This document shows, piece after piece, positions 20,738 to 31,686 of a stretch of DNA of 64,000 nt. The stretch covers positions 24,169,696-24,233,695 of the forward strand of contig OZ022345.1 of NCBI GenBank assembly GCA_963989245.1, given 5' to 3'. This stretch comes from Nansenia antarctica (taxonomy: Eukaryota > Chordata > Actinopteri > Argentiniformes > Microstomatidae). The position numbers were made by a program, and so were the translations under genes. Within the stretch, counting starts at the first letter, position 1; each line of letters starts with the position of its first letter. The notes under the pieces were generated by a model, which had not been told where the DNA came from, searched no databases, and worked only from the letters and a program-made list of their open reading frames with translations.

Positions 20738-21328
20738 GCATACTGGGAACTGGAGTCCTAAGGTTATAAACACATATCACCAGACACACTGCTGACATAT
20801 TTTAGTTTAACAAGCATGAGAGAGTGGCTCGTTTGGGTTAATGAGCATGTGACAATGAATTGGCTCAAGTTGTTTGCGTCATTGATAGGGCTGTCCCTAA
20901 CGACTATTTTTCTAACGATTAATCTAGCGATTATTTTTTCGATTAGTCGGTTACTCTAACGACTATTTTAACAATTAGTCTAACAATTTATTTTTTTACT
21001 GTTCGATTAATGTATCACTTAATTTTCCTCAAAATAATGGCTGTATTGTCTCTCTATGTTTAACAGTGTCTATATAAAGCACTCTGGGTAATAGCTGCTG
21101 CTCTTATAAAACAAAGCAGCGTATGACATGCACATTACTCAGACGGCCACCCCTTTAAATGATCAGCTGATGTATGGGGGCTGTCTGTGGGCCCGCAATT
21201 AAACACAGACACCTTTAATTCGGCGAACTGCTGCTACTACTACTACTGTAACTGCCTCTGTCAAACAGCCCCAGACACAGGGCAGACTCACTGCTATGTT
21301 TAGCCAACTTGAATGCCAACATGGCCAT
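20738..21328. other. Noncoding, with one end of a hAT-like element
   Basis: GGGCTGTCCCTAACGACTAT at 20888, followed by repeated AACGATTA/CGATTAGTC words, looks like the left end of another hAT-type MITE. Its right end is not found before 21329. The rest shows nothing coding. Confidence 0.45.
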
Positions 21329-21858
21329 CAGGGTTTTTCCTGGCTCAAAATGAGGCGGAGGTGGTACCAGTGGTGTTTGACATCGGGGGGGACCCATGAA
21401 GCAGGGCTGTCTGGTGGTCCTTTAACATCAAACACTTAATTTCTTGCTTTCTGGTGAATTAATATGCACCAATTTGTGCCTTTTCTGCATCAATTTATGG
21501 TGGAATTATTTATGTAAAGGAAAACACAATATTCAGGCACCAGATGACCATTCAAAATATAATGTAATATAATGCAATATAAGGCTCTCAGGCATTCTGT
21601 ACTTTCAAATATGTATTCTCCTTGAGCAGTCAACATACTATCAGCTATTTTGCTAGCAGAAACGAAAGCTAACTTATTTGCGAAACAGCGCCCCCGCCAC
21701 CACTTCGGCGCAGTGCAGCAATTGCAGTTAGAAATGACAGAAATCCACCGAGTGCAACGCTTGTAGAAAATACGACCGTCAGTTTGTCGAGAGCTGGAGG
21801 CGGCTAGAAATATGACGGAGGCGGCCGCCTCATAATTCTCTATGCAGGAAAAACCCTG
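21329..21858. mobile_element. Non-autonomous element with CAGGGTTTTTCCTG ends
   Basis: CAGGGTTTTTCCTG at 21329 is inverted as CAGGAAAAACCCTG ending at 21858. The flanks GCCAT (21324-21328 and 21859-21863) give a 5-bp target duplication. Some hAT groups make short duplications; the superfamily is not certain. Confidence 0.75.
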
Positions 21859-21863
21859 GCCAT

Positions 21864-22283
21864 TTAGAAGTCTGTCCATCACCACAACACATAGCTAGCT
21901 AGTAGCTGCATGGCTAGCTAACATTACTCTCGCTGCTATGTTATGATTAGCTAAATTGATGCTAACGTAGCATGCGAGCTACGAGCTAGATAACGTAGGT
22001 GCGAGCACCACAATGACAATAGGCTACCGTAGCTAGCCAGCTACATAGCTAACGTTACTAACACCAGAAGACAAGACATACAAACTGTATAGAAGATTGA
22101 TACATTGAAAAAGGCATGAATATTTTCTGTTTTTCTCCCTCCCCTCCACCCACCCCTCCCTCTCAAACATGTCTGCATGCATATATACATATAGATTTGC
22201 CCATCTACACACACACAAATATAAACAAGTTTACGACTAGCAGATCTTCTAGTAGGCACCCACTTCTTTACATATTTCATGGG
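21864..22283. other. Noncoding stretch
   Basis: Rich in GCTAGC/TAGCTA words (21890-22050). No coding feature or element ends recognised. Confidence 0.5.
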
Positions 22284-22291
22284 GTTCCAAC

Positions 22292-22833
22292 TAGTGTTGT
22301 TCCGATACCATTTTTTGATCCCGATACCGATACCGATACCTGACCGTGCAGTACTTGCCGATACCGAGTACCGATCCGATACCACGGCGTTTGAAAAAAC
22401 AAAACAAAAAAACATGTTTTTTGAGCCGCATACTCACCTCGATGTAAAATTATTGCTAACACTTAGTCTGGCACTGCTCAAAACCTTTGTAAAACAGGAA
22501 AAAATACCAACAGAGAGTGAATACTATAGAACTTTTTTTTATTGTCTACCTGGTATGGTGACAAGAAAATCAACCCCTTATAAAACCTGAAATGTGGCTC
22601 TCACAGATGCCAATCAGTGCAATATCCATTTAAGATATAAAACAGTCGTAGTAGTAGTGCAACAGCAAGTGAACATTTACAAACAAAAAACCTTTAGTAC
22701 TTTAAAAAATAATAATAAAAAAAATAAAAAAATAATGATTTTTTGTTTGTTAGTACTCGCCGATACCGATACCAGCATTTTTGTGCGTATCGGTGGCCAT
22801 GCCGATACTAGTATCGGTATCGGAACAACACTA
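22292..22833. mobile_element. hAT-type MITE with 8-bp target duplication
   Basis: TAGTGTTGTTCCGATACC at 22292 is matched inverted at the right end (GGTATCGGAACAACACTA, to 22833). Target duplication GTTCCAAC at 22284-22291 and 22834-22841. Subterminal CCGATACCGATACC arrays at both ends. 542 bp, no coding content. Confidence 0.92.
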
Positions 22834-22863
22834 GTTCCAACACTCAAGAGGAGGTCCAACTAG

Positions 22864-23295
22864 TTAAATAAAGATAAGAGCTGAGGTGTTTTCAATTTTC
22901 AGTTGTGTGCGCAAAGGTGTGACAACATTATTCATTTCTGAAAAACCTCTTTCCCAATCTGCACTACTCACAGGAATGGTATCAATTGCATGTCTGAGTT
23001 TAAGAAGGGCTTTCTGCATGGTGATCTGTGTATGGTCTATTATGTTTGGCAATATAATATGCTATATTGAAGACATTCTTAGTGGAGGCTAGACACTCCT
23101 CTTGTGTTTTCAGAAAGTTTGACTCCAAAGTGTTTTCACCCTGTTTTTTGTTTTGTTTGTTTTTCTACTATTTCTTCTGCTAGCTTGTGGCTCTGTGAGA
23201 CACTGTGTTCTTGTATCTTCTTTCTCAAAGATTTCATTTGTTTCTCCCTGGTTCTGCCATATTGGCCAATGGAGTCCACCTGGAGTCCTTATCAA
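22864..23295 (-). pseudogene. hAT transposase C-terminal (dimerisation) remnant
   Basis: On the minus strand, 23052-22864 encodes KALLKLRHAIDTIPVSSADW, then ERGFSEMN..VTPLRTQL...TSALIFI. The S-ADxERGFS-MN...LR...L pattern is the C-terminal dimerisation region of hAT transposases of the ZNF862/KIAA1586-like group. More N-terminal sequence (23295-23110) is in another frame. It lies in the intron just before zinc-finger exon A. The copy at 55175-55494 lacks everything beyond the IDTI segment because the duplication breakpoint falls there. Confidence 0.65.
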
Positions 23296-23483
23296 ACTCT
23301 ACCTAGCTATGACAGATTCAGTTAATCCATTAATCAGATACCCAAAGCTAAATATATAAGCTGCAATAAATTATTTTAGAAACACTCCAGAGATGTGGTG
23401 TTACTTCTGGCACTGCTGAGTCTATGGAAGCAGCACTTGTTCTCATGTTGTTTCTAATCCTGTATATGTTCCTATTCTTACAG

Positions 23484-24031
23484 GAGAGAACTCCAACCCA
23501 GACTCAGACATGGAGCCCAGCTCCACCGCATCAGGAAGCCATAAACAACACAGACGGAGGAGGAGGAGCTCAAGACAGAAGAATCACCACTGTTTAGATT
23601 GCAGTGAGAGTTTCATTTGTCCAACTCACCTTAAATCACAACCACAGACTCAAGGAGGACAGAAGACTCACTCTTGTCTTCAGTGTGGAAAGAGATTTGG
23701 TTATATGAGCAAACTAAAGACACACCAGAGAATACACACAGGAGAGAAGCCATTCTGCTGCTCCCAGTGTGGGAAGGGTTTCAGTCAGGCAGGATCCCTA
23801 AAGAGTCACCAGAGAACACACACAGGAGAGAAGCCATTCTACTGCTCCCAGTGTGGGCAGAGTTTCAGTGAGGCAGGACACCTAAAGAGTCACCAGAGAA
23901 TACACACAGGAGAGAAGCCATACTACTGCTCCCAGTGTGGGAAGAGTTTCAGTCATGCAGGATCCCTAAAGAAACACCAGAGAACACACACACTAGTTAA
24001 TACGACTGCTCCCAGTGTGGGAGGTGTTTAA
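23484..24031 (+). CDS. C2H2 zinc-finger terminal exon A
   Basis: Acceptor TTCCTATTCTTACAG; the exon starts GAGAGAACTCC, phase 1, in frame with the acidic cassettes. It encodes a basic segment ([13 protein letters not shown], probably a nuclear localisation signal), a degenerate finger (CLDCSESF..., lacking the His pair), and four canonical C2H2 fingers with TGEKPF-type linkers. Residues at -1/2/3/6 of fingers 2-4 are Q/G/S/S, E/G/H/S and H/G/S/K. After finger 4 the linker is disrupted ([14 protein letters not shown], then stop): what follows still resembles a finger in another frame, so a frameshift has shortened the array. Role: sequence-specific DNA binding in the nucleus; target unknown. 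Confidence 0.8.
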
Positions 24032-24056
24032 AGGAGGCAGGAGCCCTAAAGAAGAA

Positions 24057-24075
24057 GGGGGGGGGGGGGGGGGGG
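24057..24075 (+). repeat. Poly-G tract after zinc-finger exon A
   Basis: Nineteen Gs in a row directly after the decayed finger remnant; the block B copy has 13 (56508-56520). Such tracts can form G-quadruplexes and are length-unstable. Confidence 0.9.
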
Positions 24076-24169
24076 TCTGCTGGCTGCACCATCATATACT
24101 GTATGTGCTTGTTGTCGGATCAGGGAGAAGGTTGTGTCATGACATGAGCCTTTTCTAGATTATTTTCTC

Positions 24170-24362
24170 TCAATTTCTCCCGTCCTCTCCTCCTACCCTC
24201 CCTTCGTCTCCCTCCTTCCTCCTCCCACCCTCTCCCCCCTTCCTCTCCTCCCTTCCTCTCATCTCCTCCTCTCCTCCCTTCCTCTCCCCCCTATCTCTCC
24301 TCTCTTCCTCTCCCCCCTACCTCTCCTCCCTTCCTCTCATCTCCTCCCCTCCTCTCCCTCCT
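24170..24362 (+). repeat. Polypyrimidine (CT-rich) tract
   Basis: About 190 bp almost purely C and T, built from CTCCTCCCTTCCTCTC-like words. The copy in block B (56632-56878) is longer, with extra units. Open frames on the purine strand (Arg/Glu/Gly repeats) are artefacts. Confidence 0.85.
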
Positions 24363-24505
24363 GGAGAGTGAAGGAGGAATCGAGGTCGTAGGAGTTGAGA
24401 TGTCCCTGTCCCCTCCTGCGTCATGTCACCGCCCCTTCCACCCAGATGTGGCCTTGGTGTTTAGAAGCCGAGTGTGACTGAATACTGGTATTTTGTTAAG
24501 TTTGC

Positions 24506-24511
24506 AATAAA
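24506..24511 (+). terminator. Candidate polyadenylation signal for exon A
   Basis: AATAAA 475 bp after the zinc-finger stop, in TTTGCAATAAATCG. The copy in block B is at 57021-57026. Confidence 0.4.
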
Positions 24512-25764
24512 TCGTCCTAACGTTTCAGCTGGAAGACTGAGATGTTGTACATCATATCACATTAAGATATACATCCTACCACTTCTCAGTTTTCTATTAG
24601 ATCAGCTTTTTTTCTGGACATACGCCTGGATGTACTCCAACACTATTCCTCCCCCCACATTTGTTAGATTGTCCTCTAGCCTGTGTGTACGAATTGACAT
24701 CGACAACAATGCAGATGTTTTTGTTGTTGTTGTTTTTTTATGTGTTTTTATTTTTTTATTATTCTGAAAGTTTAAATGTTTTAGAGCCCCCTCAATATAA
24801 CAATCAACAGTTTTAGGATCCTTAATTACTTTTTGTCAGCGAACTAAGCTTGTTTTCATGACGTGATTCACAACACTCGTCTGCTTTAACACGTTCTGAG
24901 CTTTGTACTCGGGTGAGTGTTGTCATGGTGATACCTGTCTTGTTCATGTTTAGGGACTGTGTGATCATTTAGTTTTGTGTAGTTATGTGTTTTTAGCATG
25001 TTCATGTTCTGTCAGCATGTTGTGATGTGCTAAACATGCAGAGCAGCTGTTGTTGTTAGCTAGCTAGCGCGATGGAGCACCGTCTGAAACCAACGTGTTT
25101 GTTTGTTTTGGTTCAGGGAGATTTTCTCCGCTAGTTGAATCGAGGTGTACCAACATTCACATAAACAATAAATTCATCTAATTTCAACTGGTTTCAGTGT
25201 ATGACATCATCATTTGAGAGCTGACAATCTACACTTTCATAATCTGTATTTAAAAAAAAAAGGAAAGATGACCGTATCGACTTGGTCCACCTTTCACCAG
25301 CTGCTGTCACTCACTTTGGTATAAAATGGTGCCAGTGATGTCATTGATGCATTATTTCATAAGGGAACATTTCAACCTCATGACTCACAATAATAGAGCA
25401 ATCTGCCCACAGTGTGGGAATAATATTAGATAGTGATTGAGTCAAATATTTATCACAATTTACCCTTTCAACAGAATACAAAACAAAACACAACTTTCAT
25501 AAATAAATACATAGAGCATGGAGAAATTAACATTTTATATTCATCAAGTTTACGATGAATAATTGTGTTGTGTGTGTCACCTTTAGAGCTGTTGCATATA
25601 ACGTGTCTGTCACCGATAATGACGGCCTACCCACGGCTGTCAGACGGAGACGGAGCCGCTCCTCGCGGGGTGAGTCACAGAGACCGCAGGGAATTCATAA
25701 AGGAACAGCAGAACTTCAAATGGAATGAAATGGATGATTAGTCATTCTACCAGAGCTGTTCTCT
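24512..25764. other. Noncoding part of block A
   Basis: No gene or element ends recognised. Contains T-rich and TTGTTGTTG runs (24717-24740), GCTAGCTAGC (25059) and a poly-A run (25252). Confidence 0.5.
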
Positions 25765-25990
25765 GATCTTTATTGTCATTGTACGGGTACAACGAAATTG
25801 AATGCAAACCTAGGTGCTAACAATCAAACTGTCCTAAGATAATAAAACACAGTCCACAGATAATAAAAAACAAGAATGAGACATAAATAGACATACATAG
25901 GGGGGATATAAATAAGGGGATAAGTAATCAGTAGGAATCTGAGAATGTATCTATTATGTAAACGTATATACTTATATAGTACACTATATG
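25765..25990 (-). repeat. L2/CR1-type LINE tail
   Basis: TCTTTATTGTCATTGTACGG and GTACAACGAAATT, read on the minus strand, are the common 3' end of fish L2-type elements. The sequence after the hAT insertion (26640-26760, CAGTGCACTTATGGCCCTGG) looks like the continuation of the same retroelement. Confidence 0.55.
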
Positions 25991-25991
25991 G

Positions 25992-26590
25992 TAGGGCTGG
26001 GTTCAAAAATCGATTTCCCGATTCTGAATCGATCTTCATTAAATGAGCGATTATCGATTCATAAATCCCGAGATCGATCTTTCTTTTTATTTTATTTTTA
26101 TTTTATTTTTTTGCTTGCAGCTTCAACCCGCAACGAGATCTCGTGGCCAGATCTCGCGCTACAAGAATTTATCATATCTCACGCAACGTGAGGTCTCAAC
26201 ACTAAAATCTAAAAACATGGCGATGGCAGGGACACTCAAGTTACCACCAGGCTTAAAGTCAGATGTCTGGGTGCATTTTGGATTTAAAAAATGTGACGAT
26301 AGAGATGAGCTGGACAAAAGCAAAGTCATATGTAAATAAAAAGTACATTCATGTAACTGCTTTGGAGTCAATTCATTGATATGTTTAACAATGCTACATG
26401 TTATAGGGTTCCTTGAACCATTTATAGCATTAGTTCGGAGAATCTCTTTCATATTCAAGCAAAAAAATTATATTGTAACTAGATCGAATCGGAAACGAAT
26501 CGAATCGAATCGAATCGTGAATCGAATCGAATTGGGAGCTGTGAATCGGAATCGAATCGTTTTGGGAAATCAGTGGCGATACCCAGCCCT
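25992..26590 (+). mobile_element. hAT-type MITE with BED fragment (block A copy)
   Basis: The ends AGGGCTGGGT and inverted ACCCAGCCCT flank GAATCG/CGATT-rich subterminal regions. Inside, 26217-26339 encodes MAMAGTLKLPPGLKSDVWVH, then FGFKKC, the start of a BED finger, ending at a stop right after the VICK that should precede the first finger Cys. No target duplication is clear. The block B copy is at 58599-59173, with fewer GAATC repeats and its left end shortened. Confidence 0.7.
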
Positions 26591-26756
26591 GCCTATTCAC
26601 AGTAGGGTATATAGACAGGGGGCTGTTAGCATGTATTTTTTGTTTATTTTTACTAGATCTTAGCCGAGTTCAGTGCACTTATGGCCCTGGGGAAGAAACT
26701 GAACTTTAGTCTGTTAGTCCAGGTGGGCATGATACTGAAGCACCTGCCTGAGCACA

Positions 26757-28190
26757 GCCGTATGAAGTGTTTGTTGCCAGGTAGGGTGGTGTGGTCCAGC
26801 TGTATGAAGTGTTTGTTGCCCGGGTGGTGTGGTCCAGCTGTATGAAGTGTTTGTTGCCAGGTAGGGTGGTGTGGTCCAGCTGTATGAAGTGTTTGTTGCC
26901 AGGTAGGGTGGTGTGGTCCAGCTGTATGAAGTGTTTGTTGCCAGGTAGGGTGGTGAGGGTCCAGCTGTATGAAGTGTTTGTTGCCAGGTAGGGGGGGGGG
27001 GTCCAGCTGTATGAAGTGTTTGTTGCCAGGTAGGGTGGGGGGGGTCCAGCTGTATGAAGTGTTTGTTGCCAGGTAGAGTGGTGTGGTCCAGCTGTATGAA
27101 GTGTTTGTTGCCAGGTAGGGTGGGGGGGGTCCAGCTGTATGAAGTGTTTGTTGCCAGGTAGGGTGGGGGGGGGTCCAGCTGTATGAAGTGTTTGTTGCCA
27201 GGTAGGGTGGTGTGGTCCAGCTGTATGAAGTGTTTGTTGCCAGGTAGGGTGGTGTGGTCCAGCTGTATGAAGTGTTTGTTGCCAGGTAGGGTGGTGGGGG
27301 TCCAGCTGTATGAAGTGTTTGTTGCCAGGTAGGGTGGTGAGGGTCCAGCTGTATGAAGTGTTTGTTGCCAGGTAGGGTGGTGGGGGTCCAGCTGTATGAA
27401 GTGTTTGTTGCCAGGTAGGGTGGTGTGGTCCAGCCGTATGAAGTGTTTGTTGCCAGGGTGGTGGGGGTCCAGCCGTATGAAGTGTTTGTTGCCAGGTAGG
27501 GTGGTGGGGGTCCAGCCGTATGAAGTGTTTGTTGCCAGGTAGGGTGGGGGGGGTCCAGCTGTATGAAGTGTTTGTTGCCAGGTAGGGTGGTGAGGGTCCA
27601 GCTGTATGAAGTGTTTGTTGCCAGGTAGGGTGGTGGGGGTCCAGCCGTATGAAGTGTTTGTTGCCAGGTAGGGTGGTGTGGGTCCAGTTGTATGAAGTGT
27701 TTGTTGCCAGGTAGGGTGGTGAGGGTCCAGCTGTATGAAGTGTTTGTTGCCAGGTAGGGTGGTGAGGGTCCAGCTGTATTAAGTGTTTGTTGCCAGGTAG
27801 GGTGGTGGGGGTCCAGCTGTATTAAGTGTTTGTTGCCAGGTAGGGTGGTGGGGGGTCCAGCCGTATGAAGTGTTTGTTGCCAGGTAGGGTGGTGGGGGTC
27901 CAGCCGTATGAAGTGTTTGTTGCCAGGGTGGTGGGGGTCCAGCCGTATGAAGTGTTTGTTGCCAGGTAGGGTGGTGTGGGTCCAGTTGTATGAAGTGTTT
28001 GTTGCCAGGTAGGGTGGTGTGGGTCCAGCTGTATGAAGTGTTTGTTGCCAGGTAGGGTGGTGGGGGTCCAGCTGTATGAAGTGTTTGTTGCCAGGTAGGG
28101 TGGTGAGGGTCCAGCTGTATTAAGTGTTTGTTGCCAGGTAGGGTGGGGGGGGGGTCCAGCTGTATGAAGTGTTTGTTGCCAGGGTGGTGT
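26757..28190 (+). repeat. GTATGAAGTGTTTGTTGCC minisatellite (block A)
   Basis: About 34 units of roughly 43 bp (TGTATGAAGTGTTTGTTGCC, AGGTAGGGTGGTGGGGGTCC, AGC), differing in the number of Gs and in T/C at the start. The first unit follows directly on LINE-like sequence (GAAGAAACTGAACTTTAGTC, then GCACCTGCCTGAGCACAGCC), so it grew from within a retroelement. Confidence 0.92.
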
Positions 28191-28251
28191 GGGGCCTTGA
28201 GGATTTTGACTGCCTTCTTGAGACAGTGGGAGTTGTCCAGTTCTTCCAGGG

Positions 28252-28253
<2 letters not shown>

Positions 28254-28341
<88 letters not shown>

Positions 28342-28345
28342 GCCC
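28254..28345 (+). repeat. (TG)n(TCTG)n microsatellite
   Basis: Pure TG to about 28308, then TCTG repeats to about 28340. Confidence 0.95.
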
Positions 28346-28862
28346 CTCAGTGTGTGTGCCTGTGTGTGTAATAATAACTTTTTATTTGCAACTTGGGGTT
28401 CACTTATCTATTACATGTGCTTATGGTTCTGTCAATTACCAATTGTTTAGCTATTGTTGAAACGTGTAAACTGTGTAGGCCTACTGAACTAATTCAAAGA
28501 TTTGGATAAGATGCTGACCTGTCAGTGTAATTCAGTGTACACCTGGTGGAGTGGAGAGGAAAACAACTACCCATACGCCGAAGAAGAGTGTACACCTGGC
28601 ACCATAGTGAATTATTGAACACAACACTTAACAGTAACAGTGTTCCCAGCTATATTTCGCTTTCGTTTTCATGCAATGAATTTAATACACCCAGACGAGG
28701 TGATGCACTTAGCAGCAAGGACGTGCACAGGTACGGACTCTTTTTATTTTTATTTTTATTGAACATTAAAAATGAACAAGCAGAAACACACTCACTTTTG
28801 CCACCACAGTTGAAAACATTGCGCTAAAGTGCCCTCTTGAGTGGTGAAATCATGGGAAAACA

Positions 28863-29130
28863 TTAAGTTCCAGAGGGTGGGAGCTGCCACACTGCTGCCA
28901 CACTGAAAGCTCTGCCCCCGAAGGTCCTTAGGTTGGTGCGGGGGGTGGAGAGTAGGCCCATGCCTAGGGACCGCAGGTTCCGGGAAGGGGTGTGTTGACA
29001 GAGAAGGTCAGTGAGATACTGGGGGACACAGGCGTGGAGGGATTTGTAGGTGAGGAGGAGGATTTTGTATGTGATGCGGGACTTGACCGGAAGCCAGTGG
29101 AGGTGAATGAGGGTGGGGGTGATGTGCTGC
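28863..29130 (-). pseudogene. L2-type LINE reverse transcriptase C-terminal fragment
   Basis: On the minus strand the segment HITPTLIHLHWLPVKSRITY, with QYLTDLL and STPRTNLRTFGGRAFSVAA words after it, matches the region behind the polymerase motifs of L2-type LINEs. The catalytic core is absent. The reading frame upstream of about 29130 is not LINE. The block B copy is at 62083-62350. Confidence 0.7.
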
Positions 29131-29282
29131 CAGGTTGCCATTATAACAACTATGTTCTGTGTATTTGGGATGTATTTGGTGGCAGCACAGAGACCCTGGC
29201 CTCCACTCTGACATACGCCCTGCTGCTGAGGACAGCTCACACCCATGTACAAGGTACCTGTATTCACTACCTATACTAGTAG

Positions 29283-29785
29283 TCAGTCGAGTAGTCGGTC
29301 GAGAGAGGACGCTGGCATTGCTTGTTCGCCGCTTCTCAGATGCTACACTACAGACATCTGTCTATGGCTCTGGAGAGAAACTCAGAACTACACAGATAGA
29401 TAAGATAGCCAGACTGTGTTTACCACCTCAAATTAATACATTTATGCCCAGCCAATTCCACGTTTAGAGGTAGCTAGCTAACATTACATTGATCATACTC
29501 GTAAGACTTTTCACTTTTCAAAAAATGCCGGTCGAGAGAGGACGCTGGCGTTGCTTGTTTTCGCCGCTTCTCCGCCCGAAATCTAGATATACTTGCAGTA
29601 TACAGAGTAGATTGTCCTACAAAGACTAAATATTTAGATTTAGTCATCTGAAAATGTATTAGACCCCTATACTTTCTTTTATTTATTTTTTTGTTTCTTT
29701 TTATATTACTACTCGATCTTTTCAGTTTGTAAAGCGTCTTTGAGTGTCTAGAAAAGCGCTATATCAGTCTAATGTATTATTATTT
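29283..29785 (+). repeat. Direct repeats and a LINE/SINE tail
   Basis: GTCGAGAGAGGACGCTGGC followed by TTGCTTGTT occurs at 29298 and 29531. At 29715-29785 the sequence AGTGTCTAGAAAAGCGCTAT with an ATTATTATT end is the common tail of a fish retroposon. Confidence 0.55.
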
Positions 29786-30062
29786 AAGCAATATCACACG
29801 AGAGTGAATATCAGCACGGCTGTGATTCGGTCGTAGGTACGAGGCCGCAGGCCGAGTACCGAAGACAATGGGTCTCTCTTCTTCAGAGAAAGTTCAGAGG
29901 GAGATAGAAGGACGAGGTGGTTGGCTCAAGTGGAGTCCCCGCATCTGATGACAGACCAAACGTGTGTGTGTGGGGGGGTGATGTTCTGGCACTGCTGAGT
30001 CTATGGAAGCAGCACTTGTTCTCATGTTGTTTCTAATCCTGTATATGTTCCTATTCTTACAG

Positions 30063-30838
30063 GAGAGAGCTCCAACCCAGACTCAGACATGGAGCCCAGC
30101 TCCACCGCATCAGGAAGCCATAAACAACACAGACGGAGGAGGAGGAGCTCAAGACAGAAGAATCACCACTGTTTAGATTGCAGTGAGAGTTTCATTTGTC
30201 CAACTCACCTTAAATCACAACCACAGACTCAAGGAGGACAGAAGACTCACTCTTGTCTTCAGTGTGGAAAGAGATTTGGTTGTATGAGCAAACTAAAGAG
30301 CCATCAGAGAATACACACAGGAGAGAAGCCATTCTGCTGCTCCCAGTGTGGGAAGAGTTTCAGTGAGGCAAGATCCCTAAAGAAACACCAGAGAATACAC
30401 ACAGGAGAGAAGCCATTCTGCTGCTCCCAGTGTGGGAAGGGTTTCAGTCGCGCAGAAAACCTAAAGACACACCAGAGAATACACACAGGAGAGAAGCCAT
30501 TCTGCTGCTCCCAGTGTGGGCAGAGTTTCAATCAGGCAGCAAACCTAAAGACACACCAGAGAATCCACACAGGAGAGAAGCCATTCTGCTGCTCCCAGTG
30601 TGGGAAGAGTTTCAGTCAGGCAGAACACCTAAAGTGTCACCAGAGAACACACACAGGAGAGAAGCCATTCTGCTGCTCCCAGTGTGGGAAGGGTTTCAGT
30701 GAGGCAGGATCCCTAAAGACACACCAGAGAATCCACACAGGAGAGAAGCCATATCAGTGCTCCCAGTGTGGGAAGAGTTTCAGTCAGGCAGGAAACCTAA
30801 AGAGTCATCAGAGAACACACATAGGAGAGAAGCCATAA
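30063..30838 (+). CDS. C2H2 zinc-finger terminal exon 2
   Basis: The same acceptor and N-terminal part as exon A (starts GAGAGAGCTCC, phase 1), then a degenerate finger and seven canonical C2H2 fingers. The contact residues (-1/2/3/6) of fingers 2-7 read E/R/S/K, R/E/N/T, Q/A/N/T, Q/E/H/C, E/G/S/T and Q/G/N/S, while the framework CSQCGK.F......LK.H is almost constant. It ends after HIGEKP with a stop; 30839-30985 is decayed finger sequence. This is the longest intact finger set with a normal end, and it is followed by its own 3' region and a polyadenylation signal, so it is the most likely main terminal exon. Confidence 0.85.
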
Positions 30839-30985
30839 CATTTCTGGGGAGTGTGAGGAGAGTTACAAACATCCCCTAAAGGTACATCGGAGAATACACA
30901 CAGAAGAGAGTACCACTGCTCCTAGAGTGGGAACAGTTTCAGTAAGTCCTGCAACCTGAGAGCATCATGGTACGGACACTGACAG
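30839..30985 (+). pseudogene. Decayed zinc-finger remnants after exon 2
   Basis: Words such as GAGAATACACACAGAAGAGAG and CACTGCTCCTAGAGTGGGAA still follow the finger/linker pattern but contain stops and frameshifts. They show that the array once held two more fingers. Confidence 0.7.
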
Positions 30986-31686
30986 AGTTCCATTGCCCCT
31001 TGTGTAGTACCATATATCCCTGCTGGGACCATATATACTGAAACATGTATGCACTCACTGCAATGTAAGTTGCTTTGAATAAAAGTGTTTGCATATATTA
31101 TTATTGTTATTTTTATTATTATTATTATAGTAAAAATGAAGATAGATTAATCCATGTATTTATAGTAAGTTGGGGTCTTTGGTCACAGAACAGGAAGGTT
31201 GTGTCATCTAATGGATTCTCTATTTGACCTCATTAGAAGAATTGTAATAACCGACACATGGTCCTCAGTGTTAGGAGTTAAGTGTAGGAGTAGGGTTGGA
31301 GTATCAGACTGTTTAGTGGTCACAGATATCATGGTTTTTAACGGGATGGTTCAACCTATTGTCATGATTAGATAAAAATGAATCTTATTTCACTATTGTC
31401 CTCATAGTGAAATCCTATCTAGGAAACATTCTTGTGGTGAAGAAAGTGCAAATGCAGGTGCAAATGACTGAGTGGCAGACATTATATATACTTCTGATTT
31501 GTTTTTACCTGTTATTTCTGCAATTTCGGTTTTATTGTATGTTTGATTATATTTTCTGTTTCATATTTCAAAGTTTGCTTTCATTGTAATTCTGTATATT
31601 CTCAGTTTGACAATAAATCTGAGTCAAACTTCATTTTCTTTGTATGATTTTCTTTGAGCGGGAAAATGTATAGAGGTGAATGGTTT
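30986..31686 (+). other. Probable 3' untranslated region with AATAAA
   Basis: No coding signal. At 31060-31135 TAAGTTGCTTTGAATAAAAG with a TTATTATTATT end is a retroposon tail. AATAAA at 31612-31617 (GACAATAAATCTGAG) is the best candidate polyadenylation signal for the zinc-finger gene. Confidence 0.5.

Larger units (their letters stand above)
22976..29983 (+). repeat. Segmental duplication, block A
   Basis: The whole stretch is repeated with very high identity at 55173-63206 (block B): hAT remnant, zinc-finger exon, pyrimidine tract, LINE tail, BED-bearing hAT element, minisatellite, TG tract, L2 fragment. Visible differences are a stretch of about 90 bp (58061-58150) present only in B, the number of fingers, and minisatellite length. 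At 29983 block A is joined to a second copy of the zinc-finger exon, whereas B continues into unrelated sequence. Confidence 0.9.

Noticed and set aside
26791..26991. Repetitive frames SSCMKCLLPGRVV and similar across the minisatellites (also 59265-59668)
   Set aside because: Direct translation of the 43-bp repeat; frames break whenever the unit length changes.
28992..29467. 95- and 102-codon plus-strand frames in both duplicated blocks
   Set aside because: Conservation is explained by the segmental duplication; the region is antisense to an L2 fragment.
30304..30702. Antisense and +1 frames over the zinc-finger arrays (also 23674-23871)
   Set aside because: Periodic translations of the finger repeat in wrong frames.
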